Part shown: positions 22,770 through 33,806 of the stretch, piece after piece
Numbering within the stretch: the first letter of the stretch is position 1
How the letters are laid out: every line of letters starts with the position of its first letter
Origin: Halichondria panicea
Lineage: Eukaryota; Porifera; Demospongiae; Suberitida; Halichondriidae
NCBI RefSeq assembly: GCF_963675165.1
Contig: NC_087380.1
Coordinates: 5,836,071-5,900,070, forward strand
Reading direction: 5' to 3'
Length of the DNA stretch: 64,000 nt
Notes under the pieces: generated by a model
The model's database searches: none
The model's input: the letters and a program-made list of their open reading frames with translations, nothing else
Told to the model about the DNA's origin: nothing
Position numbers and translations under genes: made by a program

Positions 22770-23180
22770 CAGTTAACAACAAACACCACTCAAACAATGT
22801 GAGACAATAATATTATTTTCCTTCTTATTATATAATACATGTCAGTGATATATAAAATCATGTACCTCAGTCACCCAGGCCTATATGCAGCCAGCTCATT
22901 CTCTTACCATTCTCTCTGCAGGTTGATATTCTATGGTGAATGCAAGATTAGATATAATTATAGCACCAGATTTATGCATGCAGTCTGAGTGAATGAATGC
23001 AGTGACTATATATATATGTATCATGCACAACATCTAGCCCAAATTCTAGTAAGCAAAAACTCTATAGTTATATAGATTTATACATGCATGCATACAACTA
23101 TTTAAGGACTGAATTGCAGGATCATGAAAGCAGTAGGACATGTACATAACTGATTAACAAAGACCTGTTCATTGGGTAAA
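22770..23180. repeat. Dispersed repeat, partner at 14783-15140
   Basis: It matches the 14783 copy block by block, with small indels. It lies about 100 bp beyond the stop of gene A. Confidence 0.6.
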
Positions 23181-23213
23181 CTTAATTATGCATAATTATA
23201 TAATTATAGAGGT

Positions 23214-23420
23214 ACCATAATTATAGCGCGAAATTTTCGAGTGCTTACTTTTTGCTGTTTTTGTTGAGGATATATGCAATCACATATATACACAGCTGAT
23301 AGCAGATGCAACTTGCATAGACATAATATATACCGTATAGGAAAGGAGGGTTATTCACAAACCATGTATTCGACGATATTTATTTAGAAATTCTAAGTGC
23401 CTCGAAAATGTTGAGCTAGC
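23214..23420. mobile_element. Degenerate MITE of the GCGAAATTTTCGAG family
   Basis: TATAGCGCGAAATTTTCGAG near the left is balanced by GTGCCTCGAAAATGTTGAGC near the right, like the ends of the element at 6829-7060. Confidence 0.45.
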
Positions 23421-23801
23421 TATACAGATCTTATACATAACTTAATCCACATAATTATATATAGTATAGCTATATATAGCATATATTCATTGAGTTGCAC
23501 ATTTAACCATAGATAGAAGAAGGAATTCTATCTATGATTTAACGCACACATTTCACATGGCAATGGTGCGCTGAGGAATGCCATACCACAAATACCGCAA
23601 CTAGTGGAGACCTCGAATCCTTATAATTGTGGGTTGGGTTTAGGTTCACTGTCAATATCAAGCATGCACTGTCACCTGTGTGCGATATGCATGGTAGATA
23701 TATGTTTCTTTTGGTCTGGCGAATAATAATAGGTATAATATAACTAGCTATAACTTCCGCAAAGGAGGGTTATACAAACCAACTAAAGGAAACAGCGCAA
23801 C

Positions 23802-23835
23802 GAAAACACATTCATGCATGCATGAATGTGTTTTC
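23802..23835. repeat. 34-bp perfect palindrome
   Basis: GAAAACACATTCATGCA is followed immediately by its exact reverse complement with no spacer. It is followed by GGAGTGCAGATTGGGTATGCACAA, which resembles the GGVQIGYVQ segment of the beta-helix genes. Confidence 0.85.
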
Positions 23836-23944
23836 CAGTTGTTTTGGCGGGGGGAGTCTAGAGGAGTGCAGATTGGGTATGCACAATTGAAAGATGGAAG
23901 AAAAGAAAACTCGAGGAAGTTACGGTCAATTCTCAAACACATAT

Positions 23945-24560
23945 AGAATGATCGATCGAAAATGGTAAGTTAAAGAAGGGCCAGAAATTATGGAAGGACC
24001 TTTGCCAAGTACATACTTGATGGAAGAAATTAAGCTAGTGCATACAGTGCATTCAAATCGGTGCCCTGTGAAGCATACAATCATGCATGTACCGTATATA
24101 GTAGGTATATTTCGAGGGTATAAACTTTTGCAGAATAACCGTTAGAAAGGTTTTCACAGATTCAATTTTCGCGGAATAGCAACCTTTCTGCATGCATGCG
24201 ATAAATGTTCGTGGTATAGATGCTTGATCAGCGAAAACACGAACATTTATACACTCAAAATATACCTGCTATAACAGTATTATATATCATTCTGAAGTTA
24301 CCACTGTCCTGGATGGATGCTTGATAAAGTCCTTGGAAATGCTGTAAAATTTTTCATAATTTTCACATTGCATGTGCGCCATGAGAACTGGTGACACAAT
24401 TTAGGGGGATTGGATTAGAGTCTGAATGAGAAGTGCTCCCAAACTTGGGGAAGTTTCCTCCATTGCCATAGAGACCACCGGGAGTGTATGATGATAGGAG
24501 CACCTATGATATTTCTTCCTAGAGGCGTACACATCCTCTCAAGTATACCCTATAGCTCCC
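23945..24560 (-). pseudogene. Third, decayed copy of the Death-lipase gene
   Basis: 23990-24075 matches the last lipase exon (AGTACA.ACTTGATGGAA..., AGTGCATTC, AAATCGGT.CCCTGT). 24290-24560 matches exon 8 (AGTTACCACTGTCCTGGA) and exon 7 (AGAAGTGCTCCCAAACT, CTTCCATTGCCAT.G..ACCAC.GGGAG, ATAGGAGCACCTA). Order and strand are as in the intact genes; all frames are destroyed. An unrelated MITE (24091-24275) sits in the former intron. Confidence 0.75.
24091..24275. mobile_element. MITE nested in the lipase relic
   Basis: Left ACCGTATATAGTAGGTATATTT, right AATATACCTGCTATAACAGT. Internally GAACATTTATAC and GATAAATGTTCGTGG are complementary. It belongs to the hairpin family seen at 6829 and 31498. 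Confidence 0.65.
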
Positions 24561-24654
24561 CAGCCTCCCTCAGCCAGACGGTGCATATAATTATATATAT
24601 ACTTCATGCATGCAAACTAGATGCTGAGATATAATTATATAATTATAATTATAG

Positions 24655-24990
24655 CCCTGTTGACCGTGACCAGGCCTTTAATCCGGGTTTCAACCCCGGA
24701 TTAAACCTAACCACGTTCGTGTAAACGGCTTATCCTGGTTCTAATCCGGATTAGCCAACCCACTCTGGAGGTGGTTCAAATTGTGTCAGAAGCGGTTTAG
24801 CTGTGAGTAAACACAAAGAGCTAATTCTGAGGTGTTGTACATGTTTGTGGGTGTTCCCTGTAGCTTCCTATTAGGCAATGTTTGCGCAAATGATCAGTGG
24901 TTATTTTACTATGTCCATGCACTACCCAAATAATCTGACTCAGATTCAATCCGGATTATAACTAGATAGGTGTCGTGTAAACGGGGCTAA
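24655..24990. mobile_element. Inverted-repeat element with TCGTGTAAACGGGGC-type end
   Basis: The right part contains ATCCGGATTATAAC..., GTGTCGTGTAAACGGGGC; the left contains the counterparts GCCCTGTTGACCGTGACC and GTTCGTGTAAACGGC. Multiple AATCCGG / CCGGATT pairs can fold back. No ORF. Confidence 0.5.
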
Positions 24991-25322
24991 TTGATTCATC
25001 TGATGCTTTGTAATAAATTATTATTGCTCTTTTTTCTTTATAATTATTGTCACAATGGTACTTCAAGCTAGATATGTTATTGATTACTGCCATGAGAGCA
25101 TACCTAAATCTTTTTTGCATGATTGTACATGCATGGGGATATCAAAGTGTGTGCAGATGCACCTGAAGATTCAGGAAACCGAGATTAAACACTAAAACAA
25201 ATACTAAACATGTAATACACTTGACAATAATTATCAGTGAATACACATAAACTCATTGCACGTTGCAACAACACATGCATACAACTATTATAACAGCTGA
25301 ACAACAGAAAATCTACTTGGAT

Positions 25323-25493
25323 AAACTTACTCTGTGTGTTCTTTTACTTAGAAACAACCGTGAAACTATAAACATTCGAACAGAGTAAACATTTCAATCC
25401 AACTAAGGCAGCTTGGCTCATGAAGCATAATAGGTTTAAATTGTATAGTTTCAAAGTTGTTTCTAAGTAAAAGAACACACAGAGTAAGTTTAT
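25323..25493. repeat. Inverted duplication beside a vestigial beta-helix gene start
   Basis: TAAACTTACTCTGTGTGTTC at 25323 (a 47-bp arm in all) is reverse-complemented at 25447-25493 with only a few mismatches, around a spacer of about 77 bp. Confidence 0.75.
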
Positions 25494-25504
25494 TATTGCA
25501 TGCA

Positions 25505-25570
25505 TGGGTGCAGCTCTTGTTTTAACAGTCTCTGACAGAGACTTTGCTAACGGGAAACATCCTGCCTCGA
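25505..25570 (+). pseudogene. Vestige of a fourth beta-helix gene (signal peptide region)
   Basis: GGTGCAGCTCTTGTTTTAAC then AGTCTCTGACAGAGACTTTGCTAACGGG reads GAALVLTVSDRDFANG, matching the end of the signal peptide and mature start of genes A-C (AAVVLTA..GGFANE). The similarity stops at once. The preceding block at 25200-25420 equals the family's upstream region. Confidence 0.65.
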
Positions 25571-26069
25571 GGCTTTTTCTAAAATTAATGCGATTTGCCT
25601 CACATGAGATCAACTTTCATGAGATCAATTCCCACGAGATCAATTCTTACAAAAGCAACTTTGCATGAGGTCAACTGTCAGTATAGACCAACTCTAGATC
25701 TCATATGGAAGCAACTTTTCATTTATTACATCTCACACACACAGAGAAGAGGATCGTTTGGCATGGCTCTCAGTACATATTTATGCTACTGAAGTTTATC
25801 GTTTTGTAACAGCATTGATATGAATTATGATATGTTAATTCTTCTATGAGAATGACAGTTCACCGATAATAATGCAAAGTTACTATTGTAAGTGTACACA
25901 CCATTAATAACTTAATTATGCTAAAGTAACAGTACACTTAAATGGCAAAATTAATCATGTCTTGCATCCCAAGTGGTAGTTCATTCCACTTACATGTGTT
26001 CTGCAAATTGGTGCATGTATGTTATTAATTTTGTGCTCAGAGGGCGTACATAATTATTACTCTTCATCT

Positions 26070-26438
26070 TCACTCCAAAAGTGGATCTGTAAATTTATTA
26101 CCTGATAAAGGTATGATAGTTTCAGGTAAAATGTTCTTGTGAAAAAGACGGTATAGGTCCACAAGGTTCGTGCAGACTGGGTAACTTAGTTTAGTAAAAT
26201 CTGTTTTCTGGTGACCATAATTATGCCTATTGGATCCCAAACAGGGACAGCATATTCCGGTTTCAATCTCACTTAAGCATTCTAGTGAGAAATGACCATT
26301 GTAAAGTATGCCAACTTGTTTGCAGGCATTTCTGCACATTGAATCGATTTGTTTTTTCCATGAGAGGTCATGAAAGAGAGCCATGCACACACTAAGGTAT
26401 TTGTAGTGGTCATGCAACTTTAAGCAGAGGGTATCCAC
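26070..26438 (-). pseudogene. LINE reverse transcriptase 3' remnant
   Basis: The 122-residue frame contains YKYLSVCMALFHDLSWKKQI, then NACKQVGILYNGHF. This is typical of the stretch after the catalytic core in non-LTR retrotransposon reverse transcriptases (YLGV....DLSW..HI......A....G.L.R). The catalytic FADD region is absent and the ORF is short. A homologous, more broken remnant is at about 33170-33480, at the same distance upstream of gene C. Confidence 0.7.
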
Positions 26439-27057
26439 CTAATTCTCTTGATATAGTCATGTATTTACATTTGCTTTTTTGAAAAGGATTGCATCAGACC
26501 ATTTTTCTATATCTATATAGCTCCTTGCTGGCAACTTTAATCGGATACGATGGTAAAGATAAAGTGATATGTATGGCTTAGCTATAATTATAGCTATAAT
26601 TATTTAGTTATTAGTGTGGTGTAGGCCCAAAGTGTAGAAAGTATAATGAGAGTATATGCATGCCTCAATCATTCTATGATCGTACATAGGGATACAAAGT
26701 GTGCATGCATCTGCAAAATTCAGAAAACCAAAACACTAAAACGAATACTAAACATGTATTACACAGGACAATAGCACAATACACTTGAATTTACTATACT
26801 CATTGTATGTTGCAACAACACATGCATGCAACTATTATAACAGCGGAACAACAACATATCTATTTCGATAAACTTACACAGTGTGTTCTCTACTTAGTAA
26901 TAACTTTGAAACTGTTAACGTAGCATCCAACTAAAACAATTTGGCATCAACTTCAGCTTACATGTCTAAATAAGGTGATAGATATCACAGCACTATCCCA
27001 AATAAAACTGACCCGGCCGGCCACTTGTATAAGATATCAAAAGTAATTCTAAGTATT

Positions 27058-30000
27058 ATGACAATGTACAAGCAATTATTATTGCTCGTAGCTGCTGTTG
27101 TTTTAACAGCTACTGATGGAGGCTTTGCTAACGAAACTGAAAATTGGAAAGAGGTAACAGTACGGTGCCAAGAGGTTGAATTCGTTGAATTTCTTCTCGA
27201 AAATATCAAGAACGAGACACGAGTAGTTTTAGCAGATTGTGGAAAGAAAAACTTTGTTGTATCTTCTAACTTCAGCATTTCATCGATTGACAAACTTTGC
27301 ATCTGTGGAAGACAATTGAGTCTCTCTAGAATACATTGCACGAACAACACAGCAATTATATTTACAGATGTCACGAACCTCCACTTGGAAAATGTTCACA
27401 TACAAAACTGTGGTTGGAATGAAACGCATAATGGAGGATTAAAAATAACCAACTGTACAAATGTCACACTAAGTGGAGTTACAATTGAGAACAGCTGGAG
27501 AACTGGTTTGATAATGATTAACGTTAGAGGCAACGTACTAATTGAGTACAGCAATTTCTTGAATAATGGCAGGCACCAAAGCAACTTAACACAGCAACTA
27601 ATGAACAGCACTTACAATGACTTTCACGAGAGAGGAGGAGGTATGCAAGTAATGATAGGCGATGGTCAAGCAAATGGTTTCTTTACCATGAGGGAGTGTT
27701 ACTTCTCAAACAACTTTGCCTCTCATGGAGGTGGCCTATTCTTAGTTATTCACGAAGCAGCTACACAAAATAACATAACAATTGAGAAAACATTTTTCCA
27801 GAACAATCATTGTTACTATGGTGGTGGCGGTGGAGGAGTGCAAATTGGGTATGTACAAGAGGACGAAAATAACGACACAATCACAAACAACAGTGTTTTT
27901 TTTAAAGAATGTGATTTTTCCCAAAATACAGCCAGGTATGGAGGAGGTACAGCAGTTTTTTCTACATTTGGTTTACTTGAATTCTCACAAAATATTTTGA
28001 CTTTCAGTTCTTGCAATTGGACAAATAATTCAGCGATTCTTGGACTGGCAATGGACATTTCTGTAGCACCTTGGCAAACCCTCTCGTCACGGCGACACCT
28101 CCCTTCCCCTGTATTTATCAACTGTATTTTCCATGGAAACGCCAACACATCTACTGAAAAATCACCATTCATTCTTAATACACCCAGAGGTATCTTGGTC
28201 GTAACCAAATTCAGATTGAAGTTTAGACATCTAACAGTTTTTTGTCAAAATATAGGCTCTGCTATTGAAGCTACATCAGCAACATTGGACTTTCAACCCA
28301 ATTCAAATGTGCATTTCATTGAAAACAAAGGCCTTCAAGGTGCTGCAATGAATTTGAAAGCATCAACAGATGTAATCATTCGTGAAAACTCGTTCCTTTT
28401 GTTTAAAAACAACACCGCCACTTACAGTGGAGGTGCTATATATGTAGAATATTCAGATAAGCATTCTTTCTTCACTTCAAAACGTTGTTTCCTTAGGTAT
28501 GTTGGTGGGGAAGAGCCTAAAAATGTCACTCTTAGGTTCGAGAATAACTTTGCTGCAGTAGATTCTATGAGGCCACACTCTCAGTTAAACGAAGAAAATA
28601 TTAGACATCATGGTGATTCGATATTTGCTACTTCTATTGTACCTTGCTTTGAAAAATGCATTCAATCATTACAAACTGATGTATCATTGCCTATAACTGA
28701 TACTCTCAAATGTATTGGACAGTTTTCGTTTGATGAGCTTGACACTAAACGAAGACAAATATCCACATCTCCACATCATTTTGCAGCTACGGAAACTAGT
28801 TTTGAATACGATAATATGTGCTTAGTTTATGTCAATATCACAAACAATTCGATAAAGAGGAATCCCAACTATCAACCAAAAAGATACAATCCATTTGAGG
28901 GGCCACTTCATATAATCCCTGGAAAATCAACAAAGATACCACTGCGGCTAGTAGATGATTTATGTGCTGAAGTTTTCTTCGTTGTACAAGTACGAGTAGT
29001 GTCATCTGAAATGAAATCGCTAATTATTCACGCCGCTCATTCAGTACTCACAGACAATTCTTTAACTCTTTACGGAGAAGAAAATGACACAGGACACATA
29101 CAACTTACAACTTTTGGAGTCCGAGCTATCAGCGTAACAATCAAAGTAACAATGGACCAGTGTCCTCCCGGTTACATACATGACAATTACGATGGATTAA
29201 GGGCATGCCGATGCTTAAGCAATATCAACAGAATGAACTATCGTGGGATTGAGAGGTGTAATGAGAGTGAATTTAGAGCTTACGTAAAGCATGGATATTG
29301 GGTAGGGTATGTTAAGAATCGCAGCGAATCAAGTTTAGCTAGTGCTCTGTGTCCAAAAGGATTTTGTATTAATAATACAAATACAACCCCACCTACAGAG
29401 CATTTACTGCCAGCAAACAGAAATGAGGATATAAGCCTGTACATTTGCAACGCTAACAGGACAGGTAGGATTTGTGGATCATGCAAGGAGTACCATTCAG
29501 CCTACTATCATTCAACGTCCTTCTATTGTGGTAGTAACGATCTATGCCATCTGGGTTGGCTGTTTTATACCCTGTCCGAGATTATCCCCGTTACGATACT
29601 GTTTCTGGTAGTAATCGTATTTAACATTTCTTTCACATCAGGGCCACTAAATGGAGTCATATTTTTCATTCAAATGATTGACGCACTAAAAATAAAAGCA
29701 GAGAACTTTATTTGGTTTGACCCCTCGTTGCATAACATAACCTACCTATATAAAAGCATTTTTCGGATGTTCACTTTAAATTTCTTCTCATATCATCAAG
29801 ATTTGTCATTTTGTCTCATAAGAGATGCTTCGGCAATGGATATGTTAGCTTTTAAGTACTTCACCATTATTTACAGCCTGTTACTCGTTCTTGGAACCGT
29901 TTTTTTACTAAAGATATGTAACTTCAAGCTCCATGGAAAATCTCTGCCTAGCCTCAAAGGCTCCATTATCCATGGTCTGTCTGGTTTTCTAGTGATGAGC

Positions 30001-30828
30001 TACTCAGAATGCACAAGAGTTTCTCTTATGATCCTCACCAAATCATATGTTAATGTTATTGGGTCTGATAAATATGATGTTGTTCCTTTCTACAATGGAG
30101 ATTATTCGTACATGGGACTTGAGCATTTGAAATATGCCATTCCTGCAATTATCTTCCTTCAAACCTTGGTAGCAATACCTCCTCTGTTGCTACTCACCTA
30201 CCCTTTGTGTTACAAGTTGTTTGCTCTGTTGAGGATAGAGGAATCAAAGTGTGTGCAGATCACCTGCAAGATCATCCCTCTAGAAAAAACCAAACCACTT
30301 TTCGATTCGATACAGGGTGCTTTCAAAGATCGCTATCGGTTTTTTGCTGGTCTATACTTTCTCTATAGATTGTGTGTGCTACTATCTTTCACACTATCAA
30401 ATACACTTACTACGCACTACACAGTAACTGGAGCGCTGCTGGTTTCTATGCTTACTCTTCACGCTACATTTTGTCCATACAAAAAAAGGTGGCACAATAT
30501 TTTGGATGCCATATTGTTTTGCAACCTAATTATCATCAACACGATAACGCATTACAACTACAGCCTCTTGTTTCTCAAATTTGACTCTACTACTCTAGTA
30601 ACAGTGATGATCAGTTTGCAATGCGTACTAATATTTCTCCCATTAGTCTACTTGATTGCCTTTACTATATATTCAATAGTGGTGAAAACAAAGCCACTAT
30701 GCACACTCAGATGTCACAGCTTTGCTCAACGAAACACAGAGGACGATTCCGATATTATTTTGAATAATTTGGATGAGAGGGAAAATTCAACGGAAGGCAG
30801 TGACTATACAGCTATGACAATACATTAG
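27058..30828 (+). CDS. Beta-helix/multi-TM protein B, intact 1256-residue member
   Basis: A single uninterrupted exon. Start chosen at 27058 (TATTATGACAATG), since TATTATGACA is shared by A, B and C. Residues 1-20 are a signal peptide. About 90-480 is a right-handed beta-helix with many N-glycosylation sites and glycine-rich turns (ASHGGGLFLV, YGGGGGGVQIG, ARYGGGTAVF, ATYSGGAIYVE), the pattern known from chlamydial polymorphic outer membrane proteins. About 680-830 is Cys-rich (QCPPGYIHDNYDGLRACRC, ICGSCKEYHSAYY). About 830-1206 has some eight hydrophobic helices, the first at LGWLFYTLSEIIPVTILF; the tail is acidic. Likely a cell-surface protein with a large ectodomain, perhaps receptor-like; no ligand or signalling role can be read from sequence. 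Lack of introns contrasts with all other genes here. Confidence 0.85.
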   Translation: MTMYKQLLLLVAAVVLTATDGGFANETENWKEVTVRCQEVEFVEFLLENIKNETRVVLADCGKKNFVVSSNFSISSIDKLCICGRQLSLSRIHCTNNTAIIFTDVTNLHLENVHIQNCGWNETHNGGLKITNCTNVTLSGVTIENSWRTGLIMINVRGNVLIEYSNFLNNGRHQSNLTQQLMNSTYNDFHERGGGMQVMIGDGQANGFFTMRECYFSNNFASHGGGLFLVIHEAATQNNITIEKTFFQNNHCYYGGGGGGVQIGYVQEDENNDTITNNSVFFKECDFSQNTARYGGGTAVFSTFGLLEFSQNILTFSSCNWTNNSAILGLAMDISVAPWQTLSSRRHLPSPVFINCIFHGNANTSTEKSPFILNTPRGILVVTKFRLKFRHLTVFCQNIGSAIEATSATLDFQPNSNVHFIENKGLQGAAMNLKASTDVIIRENSFLLFKNNTATYSGGAIYVEYSDKHSFFTSKRCFLRYVGGEEPKNVTLRFENNFAAVDSMRPHSQLNEENIRHHGDSIFATSIVPCFEKCIQSLQTDVSLPITDTLKCIGQFSFDELDTKRRQISTSPHHFAATETSFEYDNMCLVYVNITNNSIKRNPNYQPKRYNPFEGPLHIIPGKSTKIPLRLVDDLCAEVFFVVQVRVVSSEMKSLIIHAAHSVLTDNSLTLYGEENDTGHIQLTTFGVRAISVTIKVTMDQCPPGYIHDNYDGLRACRCLSNINRMNYRGIERCNESEFRAYVKHGYWVGYVKNRSESSLASALCPKGFCINNTNTTPPTEHLLPANRNEDISLYICNANRTGRICGSCKEYHSAYYHSTSFYCGSNDLCHLGWLFYTLSEIIPVTILFLVVIVFNISFTSGPLNGVIFFIQMIDALKIKAENFIWFDPSLHNITYLYKSIFRMFTLNFFSYHQDLSFCLIRDASAMDMLAFKYFTIIYSLLLVLGTVFLLKICNFKLHGKSLPSLKGSIIHGLSGFLVMSYSECTRVSLMILTKSYVNVIGSDKYDVVPFYNGDYSYMGLEHLKYAIPAIIFLQTLVAIPPLLLLTYPLCYKLFALLRIEESKCVQITCKIIPLEKTKPLFDSIQGAFKDRYRFFAGLYFLYRLCVLLSFTLSNTLTTHYTVTGALLVSMLTLHATFCPYKKRWHNILDAILFCNLIIINTITHYNYSLLFLKFDSTTLVTVMISLQCVLIFLPLVYLIAFTIYSIVVKTKPLCTLRCHSFAQRNTEDDSDIILNNLDERENSTEGSDYTAMTIH

Positions 30829-31206
30829 AACCTAGTGATTACACCTTATAAGAAGAAAATGTCAAGGAAAAGAGATCTGCTATTGAAAATAGAGTTTTGG
30901 GAACACAGTTTACGAACCTTGCTAAATTTTTACACTTTGGATATTCACAAGTATACAAAGAGCCGTACTTAGTGTGTGAACAATTTTAACTACCATTACA
31001 TAATTAAAACAATTTAATACACCGCACCCAAAATGTTTGATATAATATTTGCACTACAAACAAGTCAATAATGTGAGCGCTATAGCCGCTGGGAGATTGC
31101 ATGAAGCATAATTTTATAATTATAGCTACATCATGATCACTGTATGCTCCAATGATAGCCTACCTTCTACAGCTTCGTGCAGGTATTTATTTTGCTCTAT
31201 CAATAC

Positions 31207-31410
31207 CGTAATACCTCGCTTTAAGGCAACACTTAAAGTATGTGATCAACACCTCGAGCTCAGGCAATTTTTTTTCGGACCTCTAATGGGTCAAAAAGAT
31301 AATTGTTATCAAAGGTCGCTACTTTTAGAGTCTGACCGTATGCCATGATAGTTATTATAATAAATGGAGGTAAATCAGAGCCATACCCTAGCCTCGATTA
31401 TAGCCATTAC
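31207..31410. mobile_element. MITE of the TACCGTAA.ACCTCG family
   Basis: TACCGTAATACCTCGCTTTA at the left; the same family occurs inverted at 45905-46075 and nested at 42051-42215. It shares internal CACCTCGAGCTCAGGCAATTTT and ends in CCTAGCCTCGATTATAGCC. Confidence 0.6.
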
Positions 31411-31497
31411 TGGGCGGGGTATTGTATTTGTCAAATACATGTGTCTTTTGAACCGACTTAGCGGTTTTTTTATTTGGCGTCTCAAGTGTGGCTACTA

Positions 31498-31704
31498 CCG
31501 TATAGCGGGTAATTTTCGGGGGACAAAATATTCGTGGTTCAGCAATATTGAGACATTTCGTTGGTAATATTTTTTTGGTTGCTGCTTGCACTGCAGGTAA
31601 AGGTAGGCAAGGTCGCTTATTCGTGGGTAAAATATTCGTGGTCAGACCTCCAACCACGAAAACCACGAATATTTTGCCCCACGAAAATTACACGCTATAC
31701 GGTA
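31498..31704. mobile_element. MITE of the TACCGTATAGCGGG family
   Basis: ACCGTATAGCGGGTAATTTT at one end and GAAAATTACACGCTATACGGT at the other. Internal pairs around AATATTCGTGGTT are complementary, so the whole unit folds back. Confidence 0.8.
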
Positions 31705-31998
31705 TATGCAATGACTTTGTGTCCACCGGAATACTTTCATTTGGCGGTTTTAATTTGGTTCGGTAAAATTTACCAAATCGCTACATTTGCCAAAGTTTCC
31801 CAGTTGTACGGTAGCAGCTTGAAAACATAATTTGTCAACCTCTATAGAAGCGACCTCTGGCTTTAAATGTGTCTCCTTAAATCAAGCTGCAAGAGCCACT
31901 AGTTCGATTGAGCAGTGTCCGCTGTTATCCTTTTTTCTCTAAAATCTCAACGTGACCCCTCGCTTCGCTCGGAATTATCCATGCTTACATAATTATAC

Positions 31999-33180
31999 CA
32001 AAGCCTACATGCATGTATGTGGAATTATCACTCCGAACACCAATCCTAGAAGCTACGTACAGTTACATGCATGTGTATGTATAATAATTATGGTTATAAT
32101 TTCTATGGTTTTCTGGCTACAGAAAATGTGACACTCTCGTACTAGCTCCACCCTAACCTCCACAGGCAGACGGACTGCTCCTCTGTACCACGTCTGATGA
32201 CAAGGCTCTCAAGATATTCGATGTTATTAATTTTGGTAATAAGCGCAATCATCTTCATACACAGCTGTTACAATACATGTATATAGCTGGGTGTGTAAAA
32301 TATACAAAGTGCATGTACTAGCTGATCTTCACCCAGAATTATATACCATCATATAGCGAGTAATTTTCGTTGGTGCATGAACTAGTATTCTAAATAATTA
32401 TTTGTAGTACAGCTCAGGATAGTGACGTAGAACCTATTGCCCAGAAGAATTTCGCAGTTCTAATTTTCTGGTTACTAAATACAATACGAACATTTCCACA
32501 AATAACCAGTATATATCTTAGACTAGAATTTGTATGTGGTGATAGTCGAAGGTATTCTTAACGGCTCACTTGGAGGGTCAATTGATTTTCTAAAGCATCC
32601 AATCTTAATACATTGGTCTTATACTTCTTATAATTCGGAAATGCGTCTTATGCATGCTGATCTAGTACATCTCTATTATTTACTTGTCCTAATAAATGCA
32701 GATGATCAACATGTTTCGACTGAAGTATGTGCCCACCCACTGTGTCTGGTTGTTCACTGGGGGAGCTGCTACACCTGCAGTGGCATGGTCAGTTAATTGA
32801 GTTAGTTTAATATATACGGTGTGTGACAGGTCTTGAAGGTGTGTCTGTAATGATTTTGTGTGCTGTAGAATGTGTGCTCAATGACATGTACAAAAGGTGG
32901 GGTTATAGATAATGTATTAGCTGTAACAACTATACATTTATGTAAGTTTTGTACACTGTACTTTTCATCTAACGTCTGCCCCCCTCCCTCCAGCTGTGAG
33001 CAGGGTCATCCGGTGATCCATGTTGTACGATGGGCGGGTGAAAACAAGGAAATAGCCGTTTTGGATAACCTCCACTCCTCACCTATCACGTTCATGGAGA
33101 TACAGACATCACTAATCACTGTGCATTCAATATCATTAACTTTTCAAAACTTTAGCTTTTAGAGACCTGATAAACGTAGG
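31999..33180 (+). pseudogene. PPWD1 exons 4-6 with introns, decayed genomic copy
   Basis: The stretch parallels 52650-54480, introns included, so it is a DNA-level duplication. Exon 4 (ACGGACTGCTCCTCTGTACC...) lacks about 26 bases at its start, removing the [10 protein letters not shown] part. Exon 5 (ATGTTTCGACTGAAGTATGT) is still open. Exon 6 has an extra base (CCATGTTGTACGATGG), shifting the frame. The MITE end in intron 4 is present, but the 590-bp nested insert of the functional gene (53098-53690) is absent. Confidence 0.85.
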
Positions 33181-33480
33181 AGAGTCTCAGGTACAATCCT
33201 CTGATGAAAAGGACAGTAAGTCCACGATATAATATTATATTTAATAGTCAGATTTTGTGCAGTTAAGGGCAAACTTTTTGAACGTGCATTTTCATATTCC
33301 AGTTTTGATCTCACAAGCAAGCATTCTAGTGAGGAATGACTGAACTGTCTGTAAAATATGCCAACCTGTTTGCAGGCATTTCTGCACTATCGCATCATTT
33401 AATTTTGTTTTATCCGTAAGAGGTCGTGAGAGAGCCATACACACACCAAGGTATAGTTGTAGTGATCAACTTTAAGCATG
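33170..33480 (-). pseudogene. LINE remnant, second copy
   Basis: GCATTCTAGTGAGGAATGAC, TATGCCAACCTGTTTGCAGG and AAGAGGTCGTGAGAGAGCCA match 26270-26400 with indels. No open frame remains. It marks the left part of the B/C duplication unit. Confidence 0.65.
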
Positions 33481-33806
33481 GGGCATGCATGTACATTTGC
33501 TTTGGTTGAAAAAAATACTAAACATGTATTACACAGGACAATAATTATCACAACACTTAAGTTTACTATACTCATTGTATGTTGCAACAACACATGCATG
33601 CAACTAAATTAACAGCTAAACAACAGAAAATTTATTTCGATAAGTGTTCTTCTAAAGTAACAACTTTGAAACTACAACTAGAGCATCCAAACTAAAAGCA
33701 ATTTCTAAATAAGGTGATAGATATCACAACTATCCCAAATAACACTCATATGCAGTCAATAATCATTAGCCAGAATATACTTGAATGGTTACTTGTTGTA
33801 AGTATT

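Noticed and set aside
27396-28208. Minus-strand frames opposite the beta-helix genes (also 34145-34673 and 19183-19986)
   Set aside because: They recur only because the sense genes are paralogous; sense codon use explains them.
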